A DNA stretch of 6,712 bases from Alphaproteobacteria bacterium (GCA_004356215.1 SMXR01000042.1:1-6712), one strand, 5' to 3'. Positions 1 through 6,470 are shown, counted from the stretch's first letter. Translations and numbers: made by a program. The notes: a model not told the origin generated them from the sequence alone.

Positions 1-1067
1 GTATTGCGCAATTCCCTGGCATCCACATAATCGTATTCGATAGCATAGCCCGGGCGCAGTATCTCGGCGCGCTCAAGGCCTGGGATTGAGTGAACCATTT
101 CTCTCTGCACGTCTTCGGGCAGCGACGTTGAGATACCATTGGGATAGATGGTGTCGTCTTCCAATCCTTCGGGCTCAAGAAATATCTGATGGCGGGACTT
201 GTCAGCAAAGCGCACCACTTTATCTTCGATCGAAGGACAGTATCTTGGCCCCCGGCTTTCGATCTGGCCGGAATACATTGGTGACCGGGAAAGATTAGCC
301 TCAATAATAGCGTGGGTGGCCTCGGTGGTGCCGGTAATATAGCACGGGATCTGCGGCACTTTGATTTTATCGGTCATAAACGAGAACGGTATCGGTGGAT
401 TATCACCGGGCTGGATCTCACAAGCATCAAAATCGATGGTTTTGCCATTCAGCCGCGGCGGTGTACCGGTTTTCATCCGTCCCAAGGCAAACCCGGCGAC
501 CTCAAGGGTCTTGGATAGGCCTAAAGCCGGCTTGTCGCCCACCCGGCCCGCAGGTATTTTCTTGTCGCCGATATGGATCAGGCCGCGCAGGAATGTTCCG
601 GTGGTCAAGATTACCCGGGTGGCGGCAATCTCCCGGCCATCAGCGAGAACCACTCCGGCCACGGCCCGGTTCTCTTTGACGTCACTGAACATAAGGTCCT
701 CCACTGCCCCGGCAATCACCTTAAGGTTGGGGTAGCTCAAGACCATCTCTTGAATTGCGCCACGGTATAACCCACGGTCAGCCTGCGATCTGGGACCGCG
801 GACTGCCGGGCCCTTGCTGCGGTTGAGGATGCGAAACTGAAGCCCAGAGGCGTCTGCAGCCCGGCCCATCAGGCCGTCGAGCGCATCAATCTCACGCACC
901 AGATGACCTTTGCCCAGGCCGCCTATGGCGGGATTGCAAGACATCTCGCCGATGGTCTCAACCTTGTGGGTAACCAGTGCTACATTAGCCCCAATGCGGG
1001 CGGCCGCGGCCGCTGCTTCGACCCCGGCGTGGCCACCGCCAATGACTATGACTTCAAATGCCTTCAT
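1..1067 (-). CDS. mnmG: tRNA uridine-5-carboxymethylaminomethyl modification enzyme MnmG (GidA), N-terminal part, cut by window edge
   Basis: The first 355 codons of MnmG, translated from the reverse strand; the remaining roughly 45% of a normal ~620-residue protein lies beyond position 1. MnmG is the FAD-dependent partner of MnmE. Together they install (carboxymethyl)aminomethyl groups at C5 of the wobble uridine U34 in a subset of cytoplasmic tRNAs. Visible marks are the Rossmann FAD-binding motif GGGHAG at residues 10-15, the conserved SCNPAIGGLGKGH block at 43-55 with Cys44, and the family signature GPRYCPSIEDK starting at 273 with Cys277. Both cysteines are conserved in the family. The last visible stretch (IEYDYVDARELRN) is also typical. 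The ATG at 1065-1067 is the most upstream possible start because an in-frame TAG lies three codons before it. No Shine-Dalgarno sequence is visible. It lies downstream of mnmE in the same direction, the usual order, and rsmG-parA-parB would be expected next. Identification is firm; the rest of the gene is unseen. Confidence 0.97.
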   Translation of the reverse strand, partial: MKAFEVIVIGGGHAGVEAAAAAARIGANVALVTHKVETIGEMSCNPAIGGLGKGHLVREIDALDGLMGRAADASGLQFRILNRSKGPAVRGPRSQADRGLYRGAIQEMVLSYPNLKVIAGAVEDLMFSDVKENRAVAGVVLADGREIAATRVILTTGTFLRGLIHIGDKKIPAGRVGDKPALGLSKTLEVAGFALGRMKTGTPPRLNGKTIDFDACEIQPGDNPPIPFSFMTDKIKVPQIPCYITGTTEATHAIIEANLSRSPMYSGQIESRGPRYCPSIEDKVVRFADKSRHQIFLEPEGLEDDTIYPNGISTSLPEDVQREMVHSIPGLERAEILRPGYAIEYDYVDARELRN

Positions 1068-1079
1068 GGGGCGCTATGT

Positions 1080-1106
1080 ATCATACTTTTTTGGATTTGC
1101 CAGCAA
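1080..1106 (-). promoter_or_regulatory. Possible promoter for mnmG
   Basis: On the minus strand TATGAT (1080-1085) matches the -10 consensus at five of six bases. A poor -35 candidate, TTGCTG (1101-1106), sits 15 bp upstream. If used, transcription would begin only about 5-7 nt before the mnmG ATG, giving a nearly leaderless mRNA, which would fit the missing Shine-Dalgarno. The spacing is shorter than ideal and the -35 is weak, so this is a guess; mnmG may simply be read through from mnmE. Confidence 0.25.
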
Positions 1107-1133
1107 AAGAGATGGCGGAATGGTGACGATCAA

Positions 1134-1149
1134 TGTTTCACGTGAAACA
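1134..1149. promoter_or_regulatory. parS: parS site 1 (ParB-binding centromere)
   Basis: TGTTTCACGTGAAACA is a perfect 16-bp palindrome identical to the widely conserved chromosomal parS consensus (TGTTNCACGTGAAACA). The palindrome extends one base each side here (1133-1150). ParB dimers bind parS through a helix-turn-helix domain, load as CTP-dependent clamps and spread, and ParA then moves the origin region. The site lies in the mnmE-mnmG gap, 66 bp upstream of the mnmG start. Clustering of parS near the gid-par genes and origin is expected for alphaproteobacteria. Assignment rests on exact sequence identity plus context. Confidence 0.95.
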
Positions 1150-1174
1150 TCCGGACGGCTAAACCAGAAAAATG

Positions 1175-1190
1175 TGTTTCACGTGAAACA
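1175..1190. promoter_or_regulatory. parS: parS site 2 (ParB-binding centromere)
   Basis: A second identical copy of TGTTTCACGTGAAACA lies 25 bp from the first (centre to centre 41 bp, close to four helical turns, so the same face of the DNA). It ends 10 bp from the mnmE stop codon. On the minus strand the palindrome is followed by CATTTTT, so an mnmE transcript would form a short hairpin followed by a U-run. The stem is weak, and I read this as centromere first with only a possible secondary role in termination. Confidence 0.95.
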
Positions 1191-1200
1191 TTGGGGCCGC

Positions 1201-2565
1201 TTATTTGCCTATACAGAACTGGCTGAAGATTTTGCCCAAAATATCCTCCACCCCGACGCGGCCGGTCACCCGGCCTAGTGCCCGGGCCGCCAACCGCAGG
1301 TCTTCGGCCAGCAGGGCCGGGTCGGTTTGCGCCAAATCCTGGCCATTGAAACGGTGCAGGGCTTCAAGCCCTTCCCTTAGGGCTTCGGCGTGGCGCGCCC
1401 GGGTTATCGGCGCCGGGTCGCTGGATTGTAAGGTTTCAAGGGTCTTGGCCTCTATGGCTTCTAGCAAGGCTTTCAGGCCCTCCCCGGTCTTGACAGATAT
1501 AGCATAGGCCTTGGGCGCTCCCTTGCCGCCCCCGCTTAAAGCCTTACCTTTGGCAAGGTCGGCCTTGGTGATCACCACCAGACTGTCGGGGCCTAGAAAC
1601 GGCCGGCTTTCCTCCGGGATGTCCGGCCATGTCGCTTGATCGACCAGCACCAGTTTCAGATGGGCTTCTTCCGCCTGGCCCCGTGCGCGACGAACTCCCT
1701 CCCGCTCAATTTCATTCGCAACATCCCTTAAGCCGGCGGTGTCTGCCACCACCACCGGGTAGCCGGCAATATCCAGGTGAACCTCGATGACATCCCGGGT
1801 TGTCCCGGCGATATCAGAAACGATTGCGCGCTCTTCCTTGGCCAGGGCATTCAAAAGACTGGATTTGCCGACATTGGTGGGGCCCAGAAGGGCAATCCGG
1901 TAGCCCTTGCGGATTGCCTGGCCGCGGCCATCATCCTTAAGACACTTTTTAATCTCGGCTTCAAGCGCCACGGTGTCCTTTCGCACCCCTTCCAGCAGGC
2001 CATCGGGGATTTCCTCATCAGAAAAGTCAATGGTTGCTTCAAGGTGGGCCAAACATTCGGTCAATGTGTCACGCCAGTTGTCATAGAGGGCACCGAGCCC
2101 GCCTTCGAGTTGGTAAAGCGCCTGAGTGCGCTGTGCTTCGGTTTCGGCAAAGACCAGGTCGTGCAACCCCTCGGCTTCTGTCAGGTCCAGTTTGCCGTGT
2201 TCAAAGGCACGGCGGGTAAACTCTCCGGCCTGTGCCAGCCTTAGGCCCTCTATCCCGGACAAAACCTCAAACAGCTTGCCCAGCACCGCATGACTGCCAT
2301 GGATATGCAGTTCCGCGACATCTTCGCCGGTAAAGCTTTTCGGGGCCGGGAACCACAACACCAGCGCCTTATCGATCAACGCGCCGGTCTTGGGACATTT
2401 AAGATCTGCGGTGGTTGCCACCCGGGGCGCAGGCAGGTCATTTCCGGTCAGGGCGCTGAGCGCCGCCCCGGCGTGGCGGCCCGACAACCGGACAATGGCG
2501 ACACCCGCGCGCCCCTTGCCGCTGGCCAGGGCGAAAATGGTGTCCTTATGGGTTGCTGTGCTCAT
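1201..2565 (-). CDS. mnmE: tRNA modification GTPase MnmE (TrmE/ThdF)
   Basis: Complete 454-residue MnmE, the normal family length. It is the GTPase and folate-binding half of the MnmE-MnmG complex that modifies tRNA wobble uridine U34. The order is an N-terminal tetrahydrofolate-binding domain (about 1-120, with the conserved AGEFTRRAFEHGKLDLTEAE region near 113-132), a helical region, and an inserted Ras-like G domain from about 220 to 375. G-domain motifs: G1 GPTNVGKSS 228-236, G2 TTRD 255-258, G3 DTAG 275-278, G4 TKAD 333-336 (a variant of NKxD with Thr for Asn), G5 SVKTG 357-361. The chain ends in the invariant C-I-G-K box with Cys451, so the active-site tail is intact. The ATG at 2563-2565 is the most upstream in-frame start, since a TAA lies five codons before it. 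No clear Shine-Dalgarno is present. It diverges from the yyaL-like gene across 89 bp and is followed by mnmG in the same direction after the parS-bearing gap. Confidence 0.98.
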   Translation of the reverse strand: MSTATHKDTIFALASGKGRAGVAIVRLSGRHAGAALSALTGNDLPAPRVATTADLKCPKTGALIDKALVLWFPAPKSFTGEDVAELHIHGSHAVLGKLFEVLSGIEGLRLAQAGEFTRRAFEHGKLDLTEAEGLHDLVFAETEAQRTQALYQLEGGLGALYDNWRDTLTECLAHLEATIDFSDEEIPDGLLEGVRKDTVALEAEIKKCLKDDGRGQAIRKGYRIALLGPTNVGKSSLLNALAKEERAIVSDIAGTTRDVIEVHLDIAGYPVVVADTAGLRDVANEIEREGVRRARGQAEEAHLKLVLVDQATWPDIPEESRPFLGPDSLVVITKADLAKGKALSGGGKGAPKAYAISVKTGEGLKALLEAIEAKTLETLQSSDPAPITRARHAEALREGLEALHRFNGQDLAQTDPALLAEDLRLAARALGRVTGRVGVEDILGKIFSQFCIGK

Positions 2566-2654
2566 TTCAGTCTGGCTTTAGCTTTTTGGCGCCCCCACCG
2601 CAAGGGCGAAACACCCCTGTTGCAGTCTGGAACAGAGGGTTTTAAGGTTGGGAA
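2566..2654. promoter_or_regulatory. Divergent intergenic region between mnmE and the yyaL-like gene
   Basis: This 89-bp gap must hold the start signals for both divergent genes unless either is read from further away. I found no convincing -35/-10 pair on either strand. The best minus-strand candidate (TTGCGG, 17 bp, TAAAGC) and plus-strand candidate (TTGCAG, 17 bp, TAAGGT) are both poor. An 8-bp direct repeat CAGTCTGG occurs twice in the gap. The promoter role is inferred only from gene arrangement. Confidence 0.5.
2644..2647 (+). promoter_or_regulatory. Ribosome binding site of the yyaL-like gene
   Basis: AAGG lies 7 nt before the ATG at 2655, good spacing for a Shine-Dalgarno pairing, and supports this start. 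The conserved family N-terminus (RLTSEVSPYLLQH) begins at residue 8, so little room exists for a different start. Confidence 0.5.
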
Positions 2655-4706
2655 ATGACAAGTGCGGGAAAAAACCGGCTCACCAGTGAGGTTAGCCCCT
2701 ATCTTTTGCAGCATAAAGGCAATCCGGTCCACTGGTGGTCCTGGGGCCCCGAGGCACTGGCCGCGGCAAAGGCGGAAGGGAAGCCAATTCTTCTTTCTAT
2801 CGGCTATGCCGCCTGTCACTGGTGCCATGTTATGGCCCATGAAAGCTTCGAGGAGGCTGAAACCGCGGCGCTGATGAACGATCTTTATATTAATATAAAG
2901 GTTGATCGTGAGGAGCGCCCGGATCTTGATGCGGTTTACCAACGCGCCCTCGGTTTGATGGGCCAACAAGGCGGTTGGCCGTTAACCATGTTTTTGGACC
3001 CCGCGGGAGCGCCATTTTGGGGCGGCACTTATTTTCCCAACCAGCCGCGCCACGGCAGGGCAGATTTCAGGTCTGTTTTGCGCCAGGTCCATAACCTTTA
3101 TCGCTCAAACCCGGCCGCGGTTGAAAAAAACCGCACAATTTTGCTGCAGGGGCTTAAAGATATCGGAAGAATCGCGCAGGTTGCGGGCGGTTCAGAAAAT
3201 TCTGACGAAAATATCACTGAAAAGGACTATTTGGACGCCGCAGAGGTGATTTTGACAAACATGGATATGGAACACGGCGGCACCAACGGGGCGCCAAAGT
3301 TTCCCAGCGTGCCGTTGCTGGAATTTTTATGGCGGGTTGGCCTTCGTACCGGAAACGAAGATTACAAATTGGCTGTAACCAAGACCTTGACTCATATTTG
3401 CCAGGGCGGCATTTATGATCACTTGGGCGGCGGGGTGTGCCGGTATTCAACCGATACCTTCTGGCTGGCCCCCCATTTTGAAAAAATGCTTTATGACAAC
3501 GCCCTTTTTATAGACATTTTGTGTGAGGTTTGGAAAGAAACAGCTAATCCGCTTTACGAGGCCAGGGTTCGAGAAACCATAGGTTGGTTGTTTGATGAAA
3601 TGACAACTAATGGTTGTGTTTTTTCCTCTGCCCTTGATGCCGATACCGAGGGAGAAGAGGGAAAGTTCTACGTTTGGGACAAAAGCGAGGTTGAAGGGAC
3701 CCTCGGGAAAGACGCCGATCGTTTCATGAAACATTACGGGGTTCAAGATGGTGGCAATTGGGAAGGCAAGACTATTTTGCACCGCCTCCATGACCCCGAA
3801 AACTTTGACCTAGGGGACGAAAAGGCCCTCGCACCCCTTAAAAAGAAGCTTTTGGCCGTTCGCAACAAGCGCCCGCGGCCATTTTTAGATGACAAAGTGT
3901 TGGCTGACTGGAACGGTCTGATGATTTCAGCCCTGGTCAACGCCGGCAAAACATTTTCACAGCCGTCCTGGAGTCAGGCAGCCGCCAAAGCTTTTGATTT
4001 TATCGCCAAAACCATGACCAAGGGGGGTGTGCTCCACCATTCTTACCGGGAGGGACGCCTCGGGGCGACTGCCTTCCTGGATGACTACGCCGCAATGATT
4101 AGGGCGTCCCTGGCCTTGTTTTCCGTCTCCGGAGACGAAAAATACCTCTCTAAGGCAGTTATTTGGGCCTCTGAGGCAGAAAAATGGCTATCCGAGGATG
4201 ATTTTAATGGATTTTTCATATCTTCGAGCAAAAACACCGACTTGATCGCTCGGCCCCGATCAAACTTCGATCAGGCCACCCCGGCGGGAAACAGTGGTAT
4301 GATTCAAAATTACCTGTCGCTTTACCGCCTGACGGGGGCGGAGGGCTATCGCGAAAAGGTTGAAAAACTCTTATTCGTCTTCGCCGGCGCGGCCAAGGGC
4401 ATGCCAATGGCCTGTACCAGTTATTTCAGCGCCTTCGATTCGCACCTTTATGGCGCCCATCTTTTTATCAAGGGCGCGATCAGGGCACCCAAGACCAGGG
4501 CGTTCCTTGAGATTGCGGCCGGTGTCTCGTTTCCCGGCCTGATTGTTCACCCCGGAACAGACGCCCCAGGGCCGCTTAAAGAGCCCGTGGCGGCGCTTAA
4601 GGCAAACACCGCCCTTCTTTGCCAGGGAACCCGTTGTTCGCTTCCCCTGACCAACCCCGCCATGCTAAAAGAAGAGCTAATTAGGTTGCGTCAAACTAAA
4701 ATTTGA
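2655..4706 (+). CDS. DUF255 thioredoxin-domain protein (YyaL / SPATA20 family)
   Basis: Complete 683-residue protein of the YyaL/SPATA20 family, about the usual length. The N-terminal third is a thioredoxin-like DUF255 domain: NPVHWW 23-28, a CHWC redox-type motif at 54-57 (C-x-x-C), VDREERPDLD 83-92, GGWP 106-109 and GGTYFP 123-128. The rest resembles an alpha/alpha six-hairpin barrel of the N-acylglucosamine-epimerase/glycosidase kind, with the family blocks PKFP 214-217, GGIYDHLGGG 251-260, HFEKMLYDNA 274-283, SALDADTEGEEGKFYVW 325-341, LADWNGLM 416-423 and ATPAGNSGM 541-549. Two further cysteines near the end (656 and 661) match a conserved C-terminal pair. No signal peptide or membrane segment is visible, so it is probably cytoplasmic. 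The biochemical activity of the family is not established; a redox or sugar-related role is only suggested by the folds. It diverges from mnmE and is followed after 12 bp by the ogt-like gene. Its middle is AT-richer than its neighbours. Confidence 0.95.
   Translation: MTSAGKNRLTSEVSPYLLQHKGNPVHWWSWGPEALAAAKAEGKPILLSIGYAACHWCHVMAHESFEEAETAALMNDLYINIKVDREERPDLDAVYQRALGLMGQQGGWPLTMFLDPAGAPFWGGTYFPNQPRHGRADFRSVLRQVHNLYRSNPAAVEKNRTILLQGLKDIGRIAQVAGGSENSDENITEKDYLDAAEVILTNMDMEHGGTNGAPKFPSVPLLEFLWRVGLRTGNEDYKLAVTKTLTHICQGGIYDHLGGGVCRYSTDTFWLAPHFEKMLYDNALFIDILCEVWKETANPLYEARVRETIGWLFDEMTTNGCVFSSALDADTEGEEGKFYVWDKSEVEGTLGKDADRFMKHYGVQDGGNWEGKTILHRLHDPENFDLGDEKALAPLKKKLLAVRNKRPRPFLDDKVLADWNGLMISALVNAGKTFSQPSWSQAAAKAFDFIAKTMTKGGVLHHSYREGRLGATAFLDDYAAMIRASLALFSVSGDEKYLSKAVIWASEAEKWLSEDDFNGFFISSSKNTDLIARPRSNFDQATPAGNSGMIQNYLSLYRLTGAEGYREKVEKLLFVFAGAAKGMPMACTSYFSAFDSHLYGAHLFIKGAIRAPKTRAFLEIAAGVSFPGLIVHPGTDAPGPLKEPVAALKANTALLCQGTRCSLPLTNPAMLKEELIRLRQTKI
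2883..2900. repeat. 18-bp AT-rich perfect palindrome inside the yyaL-like gene
   Basis: CTTTATATTAATATAAAG is its own reverse complement over all 18 bases. It encodes LYINIK, just before the conserved VDREERPD motif, so amino-acid conservation explains part of it. No function is evident. Confidence 0.6.
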
Positions 4707-4715
4707 GGCGGGAGG
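4705..4715 (+). promoter_or_regulatory. Ribosome binding region of the ogt-like gene
   Basis: GGGAGG (4710-4715) lies just 3 nt before the ATG at 4719, closer than ideal. A second purine run, GAGG (4705-4708), overlaps the TGA stop of the upstream gene and sits 10 nt from the ATG. The arrangement suggests translation of the second gene by ribosomes finishing the first. Confidence 0.6.
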
Positions 4716-4718
4716 GCC

Positions 4719-5168
4719 ATGCCCCAGCTATCGCTGCATTCGCCGGTGGGTGATATTACGGTTTCCGAAGAAAACGGGAAGATTGTCTCGCTTGATTGGG
4801 GCTGGGGAATGGAACAAACCCAAACCCCGCTTCTGAAAAAAGCCAAAAAGCAGCTTGAAGCCTATTTCGACGGCTCGCTCAAGAAGTTTACCCTGCCGTT
4901 GAACCCCCCGGGCACGTCATTTGCCCACCTGGTGGGGGCCGAGATGCGCCGCATCCCCTATGGCAAGACCCTAAGCTATTCAGAGCTGGCGTTTCTGGTG
5001 GAAAGTCACCCCCGCGCCATCGGCCAGGTGTGCGCCAATAACCCGATCCCGATCATCATCCCGTGTCACCGGGTTTTGGGTGCAAAAGAGACGCTCGGCG
5101 GTTATTCCGGCGAAGGCGGATTGGTGACAAAATGCGCGTTACTGGCTCTGGAAGGGGTTTTGCTCTAA
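4719..5168 (+). CDS. ogt: Methylated-DNA--[protein]-cysteine S-methyltransferase (Ogt/MGMT family)
   Basis: A 149-residue suicide repair protein that transfers the alkyl group from O6-alkylguanine (and O4-alkylthymine) in DNA to its own cysteine. The active-site box PCHRV is at 115-119 with acceptor Cys116, preceded by NPIPIII. The DNA-binding helix region is IPYGKTLSYSEL 79-90, with Tyr87 in the place of the base-flipping tyrosine. Arg99 in PRAIG is exactly 17 residues before the cysteine, the spacing of the arginine finger in human MGMT. The C-terminal GGYSGEGG 127-134 is also typical. It is a short form with only a rudimentary N-terminal domain (about 1-60) and no Ada-type regulatory domain, normal for compact Ogt proteins. 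It follows the yyaL-like gene by 12 bp, so the two probably share an mRNA, and it converges on rho with 2 bp between stops. Family is certain; whether ogt is the best symbol is less so. Confidence 0.95.
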   Translation: MPQLSLHSPVGDITVSEENGKIVSLDWGWGMEQTQTPLLKKAKKQLEAYFDGSLKKFTLPLNPPGTSFAHLVGAEMRRIPYGKTLSYSELAFLVESHPRAIGQVCANNPIPIIIPCHRVLGAKETLGGYSGEGGLVTKCALLALEGVLL

Positions 5169-5170
5169 CT

Positions 5171-6433
5171 TTAGGTGTTCATACTCTTGAAGAATTCCTC
5201 GTTCGATGCGGTGCCCTTGATCTTATCGAGCAGGAATTCGATAGCATCGACAACCCCCATCGGCATCAGGATGCGGCGTAGCACCCACATTTTGGCAAGC
5301 GTGTCCTTGTCGACAAGAAGCTCTTCTTTCCGGGTGCCGGATTTGGTGATGTCGATGGCCGGGAAGATGCGTTTGTCGACGATTTTCCTATCGAGCAGGA
5401 TTTCAGAGTTTCCAGTGCCCTTAAATTCTTCAAAAATCACCTCGTCCATGCGTGAACCGGTATCAACCAGGGCGGTGGCGATGATCGTCAGCGACCCGCC
5501 CTCTTCAATATTCCGCGCAGCACCGAAAAACCGCTTGGGCTTCTGAAGGGCATTGGCGTCAACGCCGCCGGTCAGCACCTTACCTGAGGATGGCACCACG
5601 GTATTGTAGGCGCGCGCCAGGCGGGTGATCGAATCCAGGAGGATAACAACATCTTTTTTATGCTCGACCAGGCGCTTGGCCTTCGAAATGACCATTTCGG
5701 CGACCTGGACATGGCGGGTGGCCGGTTCGTCAAAGGTGGATGAGACCACTTCACCGTCGACCGAGCGTTTCATGTCGGTCACTTCCTCAGGGCGTTCGTC
5801 GATCAAAAGCACTATCAGGAAAACCTCGGGGTGGTTTTTGGAGATCGAATGGGCGATGTTTTGTAAAAGCATGGTTTTGCCGGTCCGGGGCGGCGCCACG
5901 ATCAGGGCGCGCTGGCCCTTGCCCTGCGGTGCCACCAGATCAATAATTCGACCGCTGGGATCCTTGAAAGCCGGATCTTTCGGGTCAAGCACGAACCGGT
6001 CGTCCGGATACAACGGGGTCAGGTTATCAAAATTAACCCGGTGTTTGGACTGCTCAGGCTTGTCAAAATTGATGGTGCTGACCTTCAGCAGCGCGAAATA
6101 ACGTTCGCCCTCCTTTGGGGCACGGATATGTCCTTCAACGGTATCACCGGTGCGGAGACCGAAGCGCCGGATCTGGCTCGGGCTGACATAAATATCATCG
6201 GGCCCGGGCAAATAGTTGGCATCGGGTGAGCGCAGGAAACCAAAACCGTCCTGGAGAATTTCCAAAACGCCGGCGCCAGTAATTTCTTCGTCTTTGGTCG
6301 CCTTTTTTTTCAAAATCGCAAACATCATATCCTGTTTGCGCATGGTGGTGGCGTTTTCGACTTTAAGGCCTTCGGCCAGCGCTAAAAGGTCGCCGGGGTT
6401 CTTTTCTTTAAGTTCTTTGAGATTCATCGTCAT
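5171..6433 (-). CDS. rho: Transcription termination factor Rho
   Basis: Complete 420-residue Rho, the hexameric RNA-dependent ATPase/helicase that ends transcription at C-rich, G-poor sites. The N-terminal helical domain (about 1-48) is followed by the cold-shock-like primary RNA-binding domain with GFGFLR at 63-68. The ATPase core has Walker A APPRTGKT at 180-187 (Lys186), the catalytic Glu213 in IDERPEEV, and Walker B VVILLD ending at Asp267. The Q-loop is GKVLTGGVDANAL at 284-296 (Lys285), and the Arg368 finger lies in SGTRKEE. All key residues are present and there is no N-terminal insertion domain. The start could be the ATG at 6433 or the one six bases downstream at 6427, which gives the usual MNLKELK beginning. 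An in-frame TAA four codons before 6433 rules out anything longer from a standard start further upstream. No Shine-Dalgarno is visible for either. It lies downstream of hemJ, as is usual in this cluster, and is separated from mnmE by the two plus-strand genes. Confidence 0.98.
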   Translation of the reverse strand: MTMNLKELKEKNPGDLLALAEGLKVENATTMRKQDMMFAILKKKATKDEEITGAGVLEILQDGFGFLRSPDANYLPGPDDIYVSPSQIRRFGLRTGDTVEGHIRAPKEGERYFALLKVSTINFDKPEQSKHRVNFDNLTPLYPDDRFVLDPKDPAFKDPSGRIIDLVAPQGKGQRALIVAPPRTGKTMLLQNIAHSISKNHPEVFLIVLLIDERPEEVTDMKRSVDGEVVSSTFDEPATRHVQVAEMVISKAKRLVEHKKDVVILLDSITRLARAYNTVVPSSGKVLTGGVDANALQKPKRFFGAARNIEEGGSLTIIATALVDTGSRMDEVIFEEFKGTGNSEILLDRKIVDKRIFPAIDITKSGTRKEELLVDKDTLAKMWVLRRILMPMGVVDAIEFLLDKIKGTASNEEFFKSMNT

Positions 6434-6455
6434 ACCAATTTGTTAATGGGAGGGG

Positions 6456-6470
6456 GTGTCTTTAAGACAC
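6456..6470. repeat. 15-bp palindrome just upstream of rho
   Basis: GTGTCTTTAAGACAC has perfect 7-bp arms (6456-6462 and 6464-6470) around one central base. It begins 22 bp before the first rho ATG. In the transcript it can fold as a 5-bp GTGTC/GACAC stem with a 5-nt AU-rich loop, followed directly by the C-rich stretch. It could be an operator for a dimeric regulator or an RNA hairpin; there is no U-run after it, so it is not an intrinsic terminator. Confidence 0.6.

Noticed and set aside
1005..1018. Repeated GGCCGC units in mnmG
   Set aside because: They simply encode the alanine run after the FAD motif and are not a regulatory repeat.
910..1278. Plus-strand open frame spanning the parS gap
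   Set aside because: It is antisense to the starts and ends of mnmG and mnmE and translates through both parS sites; not a plausible gene.
1777..2244. Plus-strand open frame of 155 codons antisense to mnmE
   Set aside because: It lies wholly within mnmE, whose family identity is certain, and its translation resembles no family I know; a shadow frame.
2562..2969. Minus-strand open frame of 135 codons across the mnmE-yyaL gap
   Set aside because: It overlaps the conserved N-terminus of the yyaL-like gene and the mnmE start and has no recognisable domain.
3721..3732. GTTTCATGAAAC, a parS-like palindrome inside the yyaL-like gene
   Set aside because: It lacks the central CG of parS, so the two half-sites are 2 bp closer; it is most likely a chance feature of codons for FMK.
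5175..6101. Long plus-strand open frames opposite rho (5175-5546 and 5625-6101)
   Set aside because: They are antisense to a complete, fully conserved rho and have serine/arginine-rich shadow composition.
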